Shown: positions 18,016 through 25,879 of the stretch, in pieces
How the letters are laid out: each line of letters begins with the position of its first letter
How positions within the stretch are numbered: the stretch's first letter is position 1
Source of the DNA: Candidatus Scalindua sediminis
GTDB lineage: Bacteria; Planctomycetota; Brocadiia; Brocadiales; Scalinduaceae
Reading direction: 5' to 3'
Assembly (NCBI GenBank): GCA_008636105.1
Contig: VSDH01000026.1
Location: forward strand, 1-44,833
Length of the DNA stretch: 44,833 nt
Position numbers and translations under genes: made by a program
Notes under the pieces: generated by a model
The model's input: the letters and a program-made list of their open reading frames with translations, nothing else
Databases searched by the model: none
What the model was told of the DNA's origin: nothing

Positions 18016-18321
18016 GTGAATGATGGCGTAATTCAGGTAGAAACAGATGTTCGTCAATTAATCGAGAAATATGTCAAGACCAGCCCTTATGAACTAAATC
18101 CAGACACGAAGAAGGTAGATAAGATAATCAAAAACTTGGCCAGGAGAAAGTTAAAGTATGGACATCAGTATTGCCCTTGCAGAATGATTTCCGGAAATGA
18201 AGAAATGGATGCGAAGATTATCTGTCCGTGTGAATACCATACAGAAGAAATAAGACAAAACGATATATGTAATTGCGACCTTTTTGTGAGTCCAAATTAT
18301 AAACCCGTCCCTGCAATCTGA
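18016..18321 (+). CDS. ftrB: Ferredoxin-thioredoxin reductase catalytic (beta) chain
   Basis: The protein carries the full Cys pattern of the FTR catalytic chain: YCPCR, then ICPCEYH, then CNCDLF, which together bind a [4Fe-4S] cluster and the active-site disulfide that passes electrons from ferredoxin to thioredoxin. An in-frame ATG at 17983 exists, but AAGAGGT seven bases before the GTG at 18016 fits better and matches the usual family start near VETDVRQLIEKYVK. No variable (alpha) chain was seen in the window, as in archaeal and bacterial standalone FTR. It stands convergent to the TPR-thioredoxin-fold gene. Confidence 0.88.
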   Translation: MNDGVIQVETDVRQLIEKYVKTSPYELNPDTKKVDKIIKNLARRKLKYGHQYCPCRMISGNEEMDAKIICPCEYHTEEIRQNDICNCDLFVSPNYKPVPAI

Positions 18322-18338
18322 CTCCGACCAGGTGTTGC

Positions 18339-18385
18339 GTTGAGCTTTTATGGTACAATGGTCATCTTACCATAGGAGGCTCAAC
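18339..18385. terminator. Convergent hairpin between ftrB and TPR-thioredoxin gene
   Basis: GTTGAGC (18339-18345) pairs with GCTCAAC (18379-18385), and TATGGTA with TACCATA inside. It overlaps the last codons of the minus-strand gene. There is no long T run, so it may be a factor-assisted or stabilising hairpin. Confidence 0.55.
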
Positions 18386-19312
18386 ATCTTGTTTTGATTC
18401 GGAGAGTAGCCTCGCAATAACCCGTGTGATTTTTTTCTTATCGTTCCCGATGTATCTAACTCTGCTTTCCTGGTCCAGCACAAACATTATTGGTATTTTC
18501 TCTACGTTGTACATTTTAGAAATCCTACCCTTCCAGCGCATTCCCTCAAATATCTGAAGCCATTCTACCTTTTCTCCCCTTACAAAGCCTTTTAATTCTT
18601 CAATCTCGTCATCCAGACTTACTCCTATAAACTGAACCCCTCTGTCCTTAAACGTCCTGTACATTTTCTTTACCTCTGGAAACTCTTGAATACAATGGTC
18701 ACTCCATGTTGCCCAGAAGTCTATGACAACAATATTCCCTTTATACTTATACAGGTGAACCAGATTTCCCTTAAGATCCATAGTATTGAAGTCCGGGGCC
18801 TTCATACCAATCCGTATCGTACCGCTTAATTCTTTTCCAAAGGCGTTTGCCGCTCTGGGTTCAATTATCCTCAATTCCACTATAACGGCTTTCGCCTCTT
18901 CAACATTACCCATTCCCAAAAACGCTTTAGCCTTAAAATACAATAACCTCGCCTTAAAATTTTGATTGATTTCCTCCTGATGACTCAGTACATCATCAAA
19001 GTATTTAATAGCCTCATCAAAATTACCCAACTCGTTGTAAGTGGCTCCTACATAAAACTTTGCGTCCAGCGCCTCTTCTGTATCTGCATATTCTTCTATC
19101 AACGCATTCAGGTCTTTGAGGGCATCCTCATAATAATCCCTTGCATCTGCGGGTTTCATCTTGTCATAGCTACTCAGGTTTTCTCTAATAATATCCAACC
19201 ACAATCCTGCATCGGCATCATGCTTCATGCCCATAGCATTATTGATGTGTCCCAGCCAAAATGAAAAAAACGATACAACTATTATGGAAACGAAAATACT
19301 TTTCTTTTTCAC
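18362..19312 (-). CDS. TPR plus TlpA/ResA-like thioredoxin-fold protein with altered active site
   Basis: From the GTG at 19312 (AAGGGGA upstream) the protein has a membrane anchor or signal (KKKSIFVSIIVVSFFSFWLG), a TPR-like helical region (YYEDALKDLNALI, FDEAIKYFDDVLSH) and an AhpC/TSA-TlpA thioredoxin domain (APDFNTMDLKGN, VVIDFWATW, VEKIPIMFVLD). The usual WCxxC reads WSDHC, so the attacking Cys is Ser and only the resolving Cys remains; simple dithiol reductase activity is unlikely. It may bind or chaperone substrates in cytochrome c maturation, a guess from the TlpA/ResA family. The longer open frame to 19393 runs through a GC-rich repeat and is probably not translated. Confidence 0.8.
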   Translation of the reverse strand: MKKKSIFVSIIVVSFFSFWLGHINNAMGMKHDADAGLWLDIIRENLSSYDKMKPADARDYYEDALKDLNALIEEYADTEEALDAKFYVGATYNELGNFDEAIKYFDDVLSHQEEINQNFKARLLYFKAKAFLGMGNVEEAKAVIVELRIIEPRAANAFGKELSGTIRIGMKAPDFNTMDLKGNLVHLYKYKGNIVVIDFWATWSDHCIQEFPEVKKMYRTFKDRGVQFIGVSLDDEIEELKGFVRGEKVEWLQIFEGMRWKGRISKMYNVEKIPIMFVLDQESRVRYIGNDKKKITRVIARLLSESKQDVEPPMVR

Positions 19313-19333
19313 TAATGTTCCCCTTCCAGCCCG

Positions 19334-19380
19334 ACCCCCATAGCCCCGCATCTTGCTTTCAGTAAGAAAGCAGCGGGGGT
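19334..19380. repeat. GC-rich palindrome, variant
   Basis: CCCCGCATCTTGCTTTC-AGT-AAGAAAGCAGCGGGGG hairpin preceded by ACCCCCATAG. A rearranged relative of the palindromes at 17910 and 19523. It overlaps the spurious N-terminal extension of the TPR-thioredoxin-fold gene. Confidence 0.7.
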
Positions 19381-19417
19381 GAGCGGTTACCATAAAGACC
19401 CTATCCCTACAAATGAC

Positions 19418-19459
19418 AAAACCCAGGTCAAACCGGGGAGGTTTAATTGACCTGGGTTT
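19418..19459 (-). terminator. Probable terminator of the porin gene
   Basis: AAACCCAGGTCAA pairs with TTGACCTGGGTTT around a short loop. On the minus strand the stem is followed by a few T. It lies about 165 bp after the porin stop codon and upstream of the next gene. Confidence 0.65.
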
Positions 19460-19522
19460 CTATCGACACCCTGTACGGCGTTCTAGCCTACAGGGCTAAT
19501 CTGTTTGCGTTTCGTACAACTC

Positions 19523-19560
19523 GCCCCCATTCCTTGCTTCCGCAAGGAAGCATTGGGGGC
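19523..19560. repeat. GC-rich palindrome, family A variant
   Basis: GCCCCCATTCCTTGCTTCC-GC-AAGGAAGCATTGGGGGC, close to the units at 17910 and 23243 with small changes in the stem. Confidence 0.8.
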
Positions 19561-19624
19561 AAAACAACACTTAATTAAAAGTCAATCCAACTGCTTACGT
19601 TCAAACAAGTGAAAGACTAATTAT

Positions 19625-21112
19625 TTAGAATACGTATTCAGCACCTACAGTAAAGATTACTTCATCATCAGCCGTTAAACTACCTTTGTCTCCTACACTA
19701 AGTTCGTCACTTTCAGGCACATTATGTTTATTATACCTGACTTCCGGCCTGAGCAAGAGATTGTCGTTTATCGTTATATTGTGTGTGTAGGTTATAGTCC
19801 ATATTGAATGGCCAAAGAATCTTGCGCCGTCAGTGTCATCAAAATACTCGTATCTGAGAGCTCCCTGTTGCGCATCTGTGAAATCATACATGGCGTACCC
19901 TACAGCAGCCCACCATTGACCACTGCTTGTACCGTCTACAAAACCATCACCATTAGCATCATGACCCTTAAAATCTTCAATTCGACCCCAATCCCAGTTA
20001 GCTCCGAGGCTTAGTTTTTCTACCTGTGGTAATGCATATGTGGCCACTATGTCATACATAAATGTGTTTCCACCGTTGTTACGAGATGCAGGATCGAAAG
20101 CTGTTGGATCCACCAAAGTTGCACCTGAGCGTGTATTCCAACCTTCGTTACCGTTTATAACCGCCAGGGAGATGAAGAAGTCATCATTTGGCTCATACGT
20201 AAGGTAGCCTCCATACGACTTTGATTCGTTGTTATCAATGAAAGAATCCCATCCATTAACATAGTAGAGGGTTAAACCCAATTTGTCGCTGGGAAGAAAT
20301 TCAGACACATCAAAACTGAGACCCATGTGTGTGAATGGTATGACATTGTTATAAACTGCTCCGTGCGAATAATTCGGGTTGCCTATATTTTCTACCAGTT
20401 CATAGCCAATCCACGTGTACATCTTACCCATAGTGATAGGGACAGTTCTCCCTAGTACAGGTGCATTCCAGGTAACATTTGCCACAGGTATAGTAACAAT
20501 GTCATTTCTTGCCACGTCATCTGTACCGCCTGCGCCTGCTGAACTATCAGTGACACCTGCACGTTCACCTATGAATGTGATCCTCTTTGCTATTTCACCG
20601 AAATACAAATGCGCCTGCCAGCCTATGGGGTGCTCTTCAGTAGCTTCCTTGTCCAGCCAGAGTGCAAAATTATTAAGGGTAAATGTGTTATCGTCATTTT
20701 CACCTATGAAGTTCAAACCACCTATATCCCCATTATTCTCGCTAGTGGCCTCACCATGTTGCCTAAAATTGTAACTGAACATAGTGTCTATAAAACCACC
20801 TACAGTTGTACCCTTAAACAGACCACTAAGAATCCCGGACTCTTCTAGTGCACTTGATACTGCAGATGATATGGCAGCCTGCGATACCTCTGGAACTGCA
20901 GCACTTTGTATCTCAGCTCTTGCAGTACTTAACATCTCAGCCCTTAACTCTTCCATGATCTCTGCCTTCAGGGCTTCCCTGTCAATACCTGCAGCTGCTT
21001 TCGCTCTCCCACCTTCAGCAACTACATCTACATCCGCATACAACATACTTCCCGCAAAAATTGCGAAGGCTGCAAAAAGCGGCAAAAATAAGCAAACTTT
21101 CTTTCTTTCCAT
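19625..21112 (-). CDS. Outer-membrane beta-barrel porin-like protein
   Basis: The 495-residue protein has a signal peptide (1-26, ending MLYA), an Ala/Glu-rich helical or coiled segment (40-95), then a region of alternating beta strands rich in Gly, aromatic and acidic residues, ending in AEYVF, the aromatic C-terminal signature of barrels inserted by BamA. Segments such as GWQAHLYFGE, VTWNAPVLG and LRPEVRYNKHN look like strands of a carbohydrate-porin or OprO-like family. It likely forms a channel in the outer membrane, consistent with waaA elsewhere in the window. The leader contains copy 2 of the hairpin element. Substrate unknown. Confidence 0.8.
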   Translation of the reverse strand: MERKKVCLFLPLFAAFAIFAGSMLYADVDVVAEGGRAKAAAGIDREALKAEIMEELRAEMLSTARAEIQSAAVPEVSQAAISSAVSSALEESGILSGLFKGTTVGGFIDTMFSYNFRQHGEATSENNGDIGGLNFIGENDDNTFTLNNFALWLDKEATEEHPIGWQAHLYFGEIAKRITFIGERAGVTDSSAGAGGTDDVARNDIVTIPVANVTWNAPVLGRTVPITMGKMYTWIGYELVENIGNPNYSHGAVYNNVIPFTHMGLSFDVSEFLPSDKLGLTLYYVNGWDSFIDNNESKSYGGYLTYEPNDDFFISLAVINGNEGWNTRSGATLVDPTAFDPASRNNGGNTFMYDIVATYALPQVEKLSLGANWDWGRIEDFKGHDANGDGFVDGTSSGQWWAAVGYAMYDFTDAQQGALRYEYFDDTDGARFFGHSIWTITYTHNITINDNLLLRPEVRYNKHNVPESDELSVGDKGSLTADDEVIFTVGAEYVF

Positions 21113-21195
21113 ATAATACTCCTTCCTTTGAGTAAAAAGATTAATTATGTGATTTAATAAAAAGTTTTTTTGGGTGATGCTTCTCCTGAATAAGC

Positions 21196-21286
21196 AAGAT
21201 TCAAGGTATCGGTCAGCCTTTGCCAGACTCCCAGGAGGGGAGGAAAAAGACTTATTGGAGCCTTCTAACCGATAACCTCGAATCTT
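21196..21286 (-). promoter_or_regulatory. Structured leader element, copy 2 (upstream of porin gene)
   Basis: On the minus strand AAGAUUCGAGGUUAUCGGUU pairs with GACCGAUACCUUGAAUCUU; GGCUCC pairs with GGAGUC inside; the loop is U-rich with CCUCCCCUCC. It ends 83 nt before the porin ATG. It shares stem sequence, size, loop motif, position and orientation with 11358-11453. Confidence 0.6.
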
Positions 21287-21903
21287 ATATCATAAGTATC
21301 GTCAGTTTGCAAGTATAATTACGTAAAAAAGTAAAGTTTTTTTTGGTCGCACTTTATACAACTATTTATTGTGTAAGTAAATAGAGTGAATACTCTATAT
21401 CTATAAATATGCGACTCTGTTATTACAATATATAGTTTAACAAAAGGTAATAAAAAATGGACGGATTCTAGTTAATGCTAATTTTTGAGCAAAAGTTATA
21501 CCAAAGATTTAATTTAAAACACCTTACTGATATTCATGAGTTACCTGCGTTTAGTAATTCAGCAATGCTAATTGCTTTGAGTATCTCAAACAGTAGTAGA
21601 TAAGGCTTTTAACACGGAAAAAAGATTTCTCTAGTAAGTGTGAAATTTTTTGTAATATCTCTTAAATTCCTTTTATTAATATTGTCAAATATCCACCAAA
21701 AACTATGAATTCCCTCGTCTTAGTTGCCAATTTGTGTCTGTTTCAGTCCAGAAGGCGACTTTCATAAGTATCTTATATTACAATACATGCGATTTGTTTT
21801 ACGTATACTTCCTACACGTTCTTAGAAATTTTACGATACTAACCGTGACTGAAAGGAACCATTTATGACAGATGGGTGCAATGGGTGGATTTAAGCCGTT
21901 TTA

Positions 21904-21931
21904 GTAGGGGCGAACGGCGGTTCGCCCCTAC
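21904..21931. repeat. GC-rich palindrome, family B
   Basis: GTAGGGGCGAAC-GGCG-GTTCGCCCCTAC, a perfect-armed hairpin of a type common as dispersed intergenic repeats. Single copy in this window. Confidence 0.8.
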
Positions 21932-22216
21932 AGTAGCGGTTTTCAGGTAAGAAAGTGAATTTTTTCGACAAAGTGTTGAATAATGCAACATATAATCCCT
22001 CTAAATCCCCATTTACAATGGGATGAATCTCACATTGAAAAAGAAGAAAATAGGAAAATTTGTCCTTATGTATTGATATTTATTTCCCATAATATTCCCA
22101 TAACATTAATGAGCAATTATGGTTAATCTATAGAATTTCCAAGACGTTTTGTGGTATAATCACATCCGTAGAAACCAGCACGACTCGTCAGGCTGGCGGT
22201 TGGAAAAACTTCGAGA

Positions 22217-22480
22217 ATGGCTAGACCAAAGATAAAGATCACAATAGAAGAAAGAAAAGGAACCAAGAATTGTCATAGAGGGCACAAGGTCGGAGATTCA
22301 TACGACTTTGACACAGAGCGAGGTAAACTTTGCCCGATGGTAATGCACGTCCTATTCCCGGCAATTGACATTCTAAGATATGGAGGCTCCCTACCTGGTG
22401 GTGGATGCAACCATAAGGGACTATTCGCCTGTCCTGATCCAGAAGTACTACTGGTATTCGAGATAGAAAAGATAGATTAG
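22217..22480 (+). CDS. TIGR04076 family protein, second member
   Basis: The 87-residue protein has the TIGR04076 layout: KITIEERKG start, CHRGHKVGDSYDF, LCPMVMHVLFPAIDILRYGG, and a C-terminal CNHKGLFACPDP motif with conserved Cys. Function unknown. It lies 12 bp before the endonuclease V gene and is probably cotranscribed with it. It shares family but little exact sequence with the 17637 gene, so it is an older paralogue. Confidence 0.74.
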   Translation: MARPKIKITIEERKGTKNCHRGHKVGDSYDFDTERGKLCPMVMHVLFPAIDILRYGGSLPGGGCNHKGLFACPDPEVLLVFEIEKID

Positions 22481-22492
22481 CGACTAAGTTCT

Positions 22493-23176
22493 ATGAGATA
22501 TCTGAAACTCCATCCATGGAATGTAAGTTATAAAGAAGCTGTAGAAATACAGAAGAGATTAAAAAAGCAAATTACCTTAAAAGGTTCGTTCAAAAACCTC
22601 AACGGCAAATTGATCGCCGGTGCAGACGTTTCTTATGATAAAGAAATTGACAGGTTTTATGCAGGCGTTGTTGTATTTGAATTGCAAACTATGCAAAAAA
22701 TCGAGGAGGTTACTGCAAGCGGCAAGGTTGGTTTCCCCTACATCCCCGGATTGCTAAGTTTTCGAGAGGCACCGATATTATTAAGAGCATTTTCAAAAGT
22801 CAAAAAAATACCAGATATAATTATGTTAGACGCACAGGGTATCGCACATCCCCGCGGAATTGGTTTAGCATCTCATATAGGCTTGTTACTAAATAAACCC
22901 TCGATTGGATGTGCAAAAACCAGGCTAATTGGTGAATATAACAATGTAGGAAAAGAAGTGGGATATTATTCTCAGCTTACGATAGAAGGCAAAGTCGTTG
23001 GTGTTGTACTAAGAACGAGGAAGAACGTAAAGCCTGTTTTCGTATCTCCGGGCCATAAGATAGATTTAGCCACATCAATCGATTTAGTCTTGAAAAGCTG
23101 TCGTGGATATAAACTCCCGGAACCAACAAGGCAGGCACATAACCTGGTTAACAAAGTTAGGAAAGGAGAAATTTAG
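22493..23176 (+). CDS. nfi: Endonuclease V (deoxyinosine repair)
   Basis: The 227-residue protein has all endonuclease V landmarks: Asp45 in GADVSY, the strand-separating wedge PYIP with Tyr83, SFRE with Glu92, Asp113 in MLDAQG and His119 in AHPRG. These track T. maritima Asp43, Tyr80, Glu89, Asp110 and His116 with offsets of two or three. It nicks DNA near deoxyinosine, a product of adenine deamination by nitrous acid or nitrosative stress, which is relevant for an organism handling nitrite and NO. It is probably cotranscribed with the upstream TIGR04076 gene. Confidence 0.95.
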   Translation: MRYLKLHPWNVSYKEAVEIQKRLKKQITLKGSFKNLNGKLIAGADVSYDKEIDRFYAGVVVFELQTMQKIEEVTASGKVGFPYIPGLLSFREAPILLRAFSKVKKIPDIIMLDAQGIAHPRGIGLASHIGLLLNKPSIGCAKTRLIGEYNNVGKEVGYYSQLTIEGKVVGVVLRTRKNVKPVFVSPGHKIDLATSIDLVLKSCRGYKLPEPTRQAHNLVNKVRKGEI

Positions 23177-23186
23177 GTACATATTA

Positions 23187-23412
23187 AACCTAAGTTGAGC
23201 GATTATTGCCTGCCCGACTTTTGTCGTTCGGGCGGGTAGCCGCCCCCATTCCTAGCTTACGCAAGGAAGCTATGGGGGCGTAACTTACGCGAGAATCTCA
23301 TTAACCCCTCAGATGATAAGAAACGCAGATAAAAGTTCGCCAAGGCGAATCTGCCTCAGGCACGACCTTCGGCTACAGTAACGTATAATATGAAATCGCT
23401 CAATTTAGGTTA
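23187..23412. mobile_element. MITE-like element with 18-bp terminal inverted repeats, copy 1
   Basis: AACCTAAGTTGAGCGATT at the left and AAATCGCTCAATTTAGGTT at the right are inverted repeats. The interior shares blocks with the element at 42963-43104 (GTAACTTAC, TCAGATGAT, AGAAACGCAG). It also carries a GC-rich palindrome at 23243-23279, absent from the other copy. No coding capacity, so mobilisation would need a transposase elsewhere. Confidence 0.75.
23243..23279. repeat. GC-rich palindrome, family A, inside the MITE-like element
   Basis: CCCCCATTCCTAGCTT-ACGC-AAGGAAGCTATGGGGG, the same unit as at 17910-17946, here nested inside the terminal-inverted-repeat element. Confidence 0.85.
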
Positions 23413-23537
23413 AACATGAATTGCCTGGTTAAGAAAATAGAAGGAACAGCGTCATTCATCAAAGCAGTTGAAGGTTATATGAGAAGTGACATAATAGGGA
23501 ATGGTGAAATATATATGCAAATTTTGGACTTCAGATT

Positions 23538-23900
23538 CTATTTTTTATCTTTTTCTTTCTTAGCTTTCTCTTGTACCTGAGCACAGTCTTTATCTTTTTC
23601 TTTCTTAATTTTCTCTCCTACCTGAGCTACGAATTCAGGGTTTCCCTCTGCAGCTGCTTTCTTCTTTGCGTCTTCCTTCATCTTTTTAACATCAAAAATA
23701 TCGCCCAGGCATTCTTCCGCCGCACTGCACCACACAACACAAGTAGGAGCTGCGTCCTTAAACACAGTTGCACCGCATTTACAGTCGGCCTTTTCCTCAT
23801 CACTCCATATCTCAATCATGCTGCCACATTTCGGGCACTTTCGTTCAAGTGGTTCAGGCACCATGGTCTTCATACTGCCAGGACATCTGACTTTTGCCAT
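23538..23900 (-). CDS. Small zinc-ribbon-like Cys-rich protein
   Basis: From the ATG at 23900 the 120-residue protein has CPKCGS, then ADCKCGA, then CVVWCSAAEECLG, followed by a highly charged Lys/Glu-rich tail with a repeated KEKDK unit. The first two motifs look like a zinc ribbon. The WCSAAEECLG motif is characteristic of small proteins in strict anaerobes, but I cannot name the family. An upstream extension of the frame to 24110 runs through AT-rich DNA and is rejected. The start has only a weak GGCGG site. The repeated tail DNA (tctttttctttctta) reflects a short tandem duplication. Confidence 0.65.
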   Translation of the reverse strand: MAKVRCPGSMKTMVPEPLERKCPKCGSMIEIWSDEEKADCKCGATVFKDAAPTCVVWCSAAEECLGDIFDVKKMKEDAKKKAAAEGNPEFVAQVGEKIKKEKDKDCAQVQEKAKKEKDKK

Positions 23901-24098
23901 TTTATTTACCGCCTTATTCAAAAAATAAGTAATCGTAAACAATAATATATTAAAGCAAATACAACAAGTCGTCAAGGGGTTTTTATGCGTAACTTTATGC
24001 CCATTTATCTTTTGCATATATCCCACTTTACCATTATAATCCGTTGATAGAATAAGGGTTATGAACTTTGGGCAAATTACGGAAGGCTTGCAGCATAG

Positions 24099-24392
24099 AT
24101 GGATAGACACTACTATATTTATATAATGACCAACAAAAAGAATACTGTACTTTACACGGGCGTCACCAACAACTTAAGGAGAAGGGTTTACGAGCACAAA
24201 GAGAAATTGGTTAAAGGATTCACCAAGAAATACAACATTACCAAACTTGTGTATTGCGAAGTATTTGATAGGATTGAAGATGCTATTATGAGGGAAAAAC
24301 AGATCAAGGGAGGTTCTAGACAGAAGAAAATAGACTTAATTAATAGCATGAATAAAGACTGGGGAGATTTGTATGAATTTTGTCCTGAATAA
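24099..24392 (+). CDS. GIY-YIG domain endonuclease-like protein
   Basis: The 97-residue protein is a standalone GIY-YIG domain: YYIYIMTN and VLYTGVTNNLRRRVYEHK form the conserved core, with the catalytic Tyr/Arg pattern and Glu65-region EDAIMREKQIKGG. This class (UPF0213-like) is widespread as single genes of unclear role, perhaps in repair, recombination or mobile DNA. It is surrounded by repeats. Start ATG at 24099. Confidence 0.88.
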   Translation: MDRHYYIYIMTNKKNTVLYTGVTNNLRRRVYEHKEKLVKGFTKKYNITKLVYCEVFDRIEDAIMREKQIKGGSRQKKIDLINSMNKDWGDLYEFCPE

Positions 24393-24395
24393 AAT

Positions 24396-24440
24396 GTAAG
24401 AGATTGCTTCGTCACTTCGTGTCTCGCAATGACACCCAAT
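24396..24440. repeat. Dispersed repeat arm (GATTGCTTCG ... GCAATGACA)
   Basis: AGATTGCTTCGTCAC-TTCGT-GTCTCGCAATGACA is the reverse-complement family of the sequence at 24577-24655 (GTCATTGCGAG ... GACGAAGCAATCT). The two copies face each other across 140 bp downstream of the GIY-YIG gene. Confidence 0.7.
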
Positions 24441-24576
24441 CAACATATCTGCAATGCAACCATCTAGAACTATATAGATTGCCCAATCGGGTTTTTATAT
24501 TCCTTGACTTCCTTTCAAAAGCCTATTAAAAAGGTCTTGTTTGCCACAGAAATACGCAGATTATAGTAAAAGCTAA

Positions 24577-24655
24577 AGATTGTCATTGCGAGTCCGCCCC
24601 CACAGCTTGCTAGCGCAAGCTAGCAGTGGGGGCGACGAAGCAATCTCCAAACAAG
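24577..24655. repeat. Dispersed repeat with nested GC-rich palindrome
   Basis: GTCATTGCGAG and GACGAAGCAATCT flank the palindrome CCCCCACAGCTTGCTAGC-GC-AAGCTAGCAGTGGGGG (24595-24632). The same outer sequence occurs without the palindrome at 24396-24440, which suggests the palindrome was inserted into it. The 311-bp region 24393-24703 holds no other feature. Confidence 0.75.
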
Positions 24656-24703
24656 CTTGAAAAATGCTTTACAATTTTAAAAGACAATATAGGAAAGTTC
24701 TTT

Positions 24704-25402
24704 ATGGCTATGAATAATATAAAAAAGGCGTTGCGGCGAGATGAAATAAGAGAAATTGATCGAAAGGCAATAGAGGAGTACGGAATTCCCGGCCTTATTT
24801 TAATGGAAAACGCAGGCAGAAATGTCGCCGAAGAGACTTTAAAAATGTTTGTTGGCCCCTGCAAAGCCAAAGTTGCAATTTTTTGTGGTAAAGGCAATAA
24901 CGGCGGGGATGGTTTTGTGATAGCTCGCCATCTTTACAATAGAGGTGTGAATATTTCTGTGTATTTAACAACTAAGGTATCTGGTGTTCTCGCTGACGGT
25001 GATGCCGGAACAAACTTGAAGATTTTATTGAATATGAAGTTAAGAATAAAAGAATTACAGAACCTTCAGGATATTGAAGAAATCGGAAAGGAACTTCAGG
25101 GCTGTGATATAATTGTTGATGCAATCTTTGGAACAGGTTTAAGTGGTGAGGTTAGAGAACCTGTAAATTCGCTTATAAGGAAGATTAATGAAACGAATAT
25201 ACCCGTCATATCTGTAGACATACCATCCGGATTAAACTGCGATGAAGGTATAGCGCTTGGAACAGCAATAAAAGCTACAAAAACAGTCACATTTGTTTCC
25301 CCCAAGGCAGGCTTTTTTAAGAGAAATGGGAAGGAATTTATAGGAGAACTGATAGTAACGGATATAAGTGTACCTAAAGAATTGATAAAAGGGAGGATTT
25401 AG
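24704..25402 (+). CDS. nnrE: NAD(P)H-hydrate epimerase (YjeF N-domain)
   Basis: The 232-residue protein is a YjeF_N domain: REIDRKAIEEYGIPGLILMENAGRN start, GKGNNGGDGFVIARHL phosphate-binding loop, DIIVDAIFGTGLSG and ISVDIPSGLN blocks. It epimerises the R form of damaged NAD(P)HX so that a dehydratase can repair it. The C-terminal dehydratase domain often fused to it is absent here. ATG 24704, with AGGAAAG eight bases before it, was chosen over an upstream start inside the repeat. The gene is convergent with the MoaD-like gene, their stop codons overlapping at 25399-25402. Confidence 0.92.
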   Translation: MAMNNIKKALRRDEIREIDRKAIEEYGIPGLILMENAGRNVAEETLKMFVGPCKAKVAIFCGKGNNGGDGFVIARHLYNRGVNISVYLTTKVSGVLADGDAGTNLKILLNMKLRIKELQNLQDIEEIGKELQGCDIIVDAIFGTGLSGEVREPVNSLIRKINETNIPVISVDIPSGLNCDEGIALGTAIKATKTVTFVSPKAGFFKRNGKEFIGELIVTDISVPKELIKGRI

Positions 25403-25746
25403 TTGCCTTTTGATATCAATAAATGAGCATCAAACCAGCTTCGAGCAGGGGGAATAAGGACACTATTTATTGCCCCACCTGCTATAGCTGGTACTATAGA
25501 TATCTGATCACCATCTTTTACTTCGGTCTCTTGATTATTTAGAAATCTAATATCTTCGTCATTAACATAAAAGTTGATAAATTTTCTAATTTGTCCGTTT
25601 TCGTCACAGAGCCGTTCCTTAATTCCGTTGCAACTCGCCTCAAGATTATCAATCACTTCTTTAACAGATTTACCTTCAACCGTAACTTCATCTGAGCCAT
25701 TTGTTAAAGTCCTTAATGGGGTGGGGATTCTCACTTTTACGGGCAT
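25399..25746 (-). CDS. MoaD/ThiS-like ubiquitin-fold sulfur carrier with tail after Gly-Gly
   Basis: The 115-residue protein has the beta-grasp layout (VKVRIPTPLRTLT, VKEVIDNLE, INFYVNDEDIRFLNNQ, DGDQISIVPAIAGG). Activated carriers end with the Gly-Gly; here 22 more residues (AINSVLI ... SKGN) follow. The DNA there is GGTGGGGCAATAAATAG; one G fewer would give a stop two codons after GG, so either a homopolymer indel or a genuine tail removed by a JAMM-type protease explains it. It follows the threonine-synthase-like gene by 133 bp on the same strand, downstream of the SAM-I riboswitch. I infer that it carries sulfide for homocysteine or cysteine synthesis. Confidence 0.85.
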   Translation of the reverse strand: MPVKVRIPTPLRTLTNGSDEVTVEGKSVKEVIDNLEASCNGIKERLCDENGQIRKFINFYVNDEDIRFLNNQETEVKDGDQISIVPAIAGGAINSVLIPPARSWFDAHLLISKGN

Positions 25747-25879
25747 ATCATAACCTCTTTCTTTTAATATAAATTAACCCAAAATATTATTCTTAATTTT
25801 CTACTGTTATGACTCTTTTTCCCATAGAGCTAAGAACTGCTTAGCATTTTAATTAATCTTGTGCGTATTGTCAAAAAAT

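Larger units (their letters stand above)
21113..22216. other. Long gene-free stretch upstream of porin and TIGR04076/endonuclease V genes
   Basis: About 1.1 kb with no supported gene. It holds the hairpin element at 21196-21286 and a GC-rich palindrome at 21904-21931. The rest is AT-rich. Confidence 0.5.

Noticed and set aside
19313..19393. 27-residue extension of the TPR-thioredoxin-fold protein
   Set aside because: It is translated from a GC-rich palindrome; GTG at 19312 has a ribosome site.
23901..24110. 70-residue N-terminal extension of the zinc-ribbon protein
   Set aside because: AT-rich, low similarity to anything; the ATG at 23900 starts directly before the Cys motifs.
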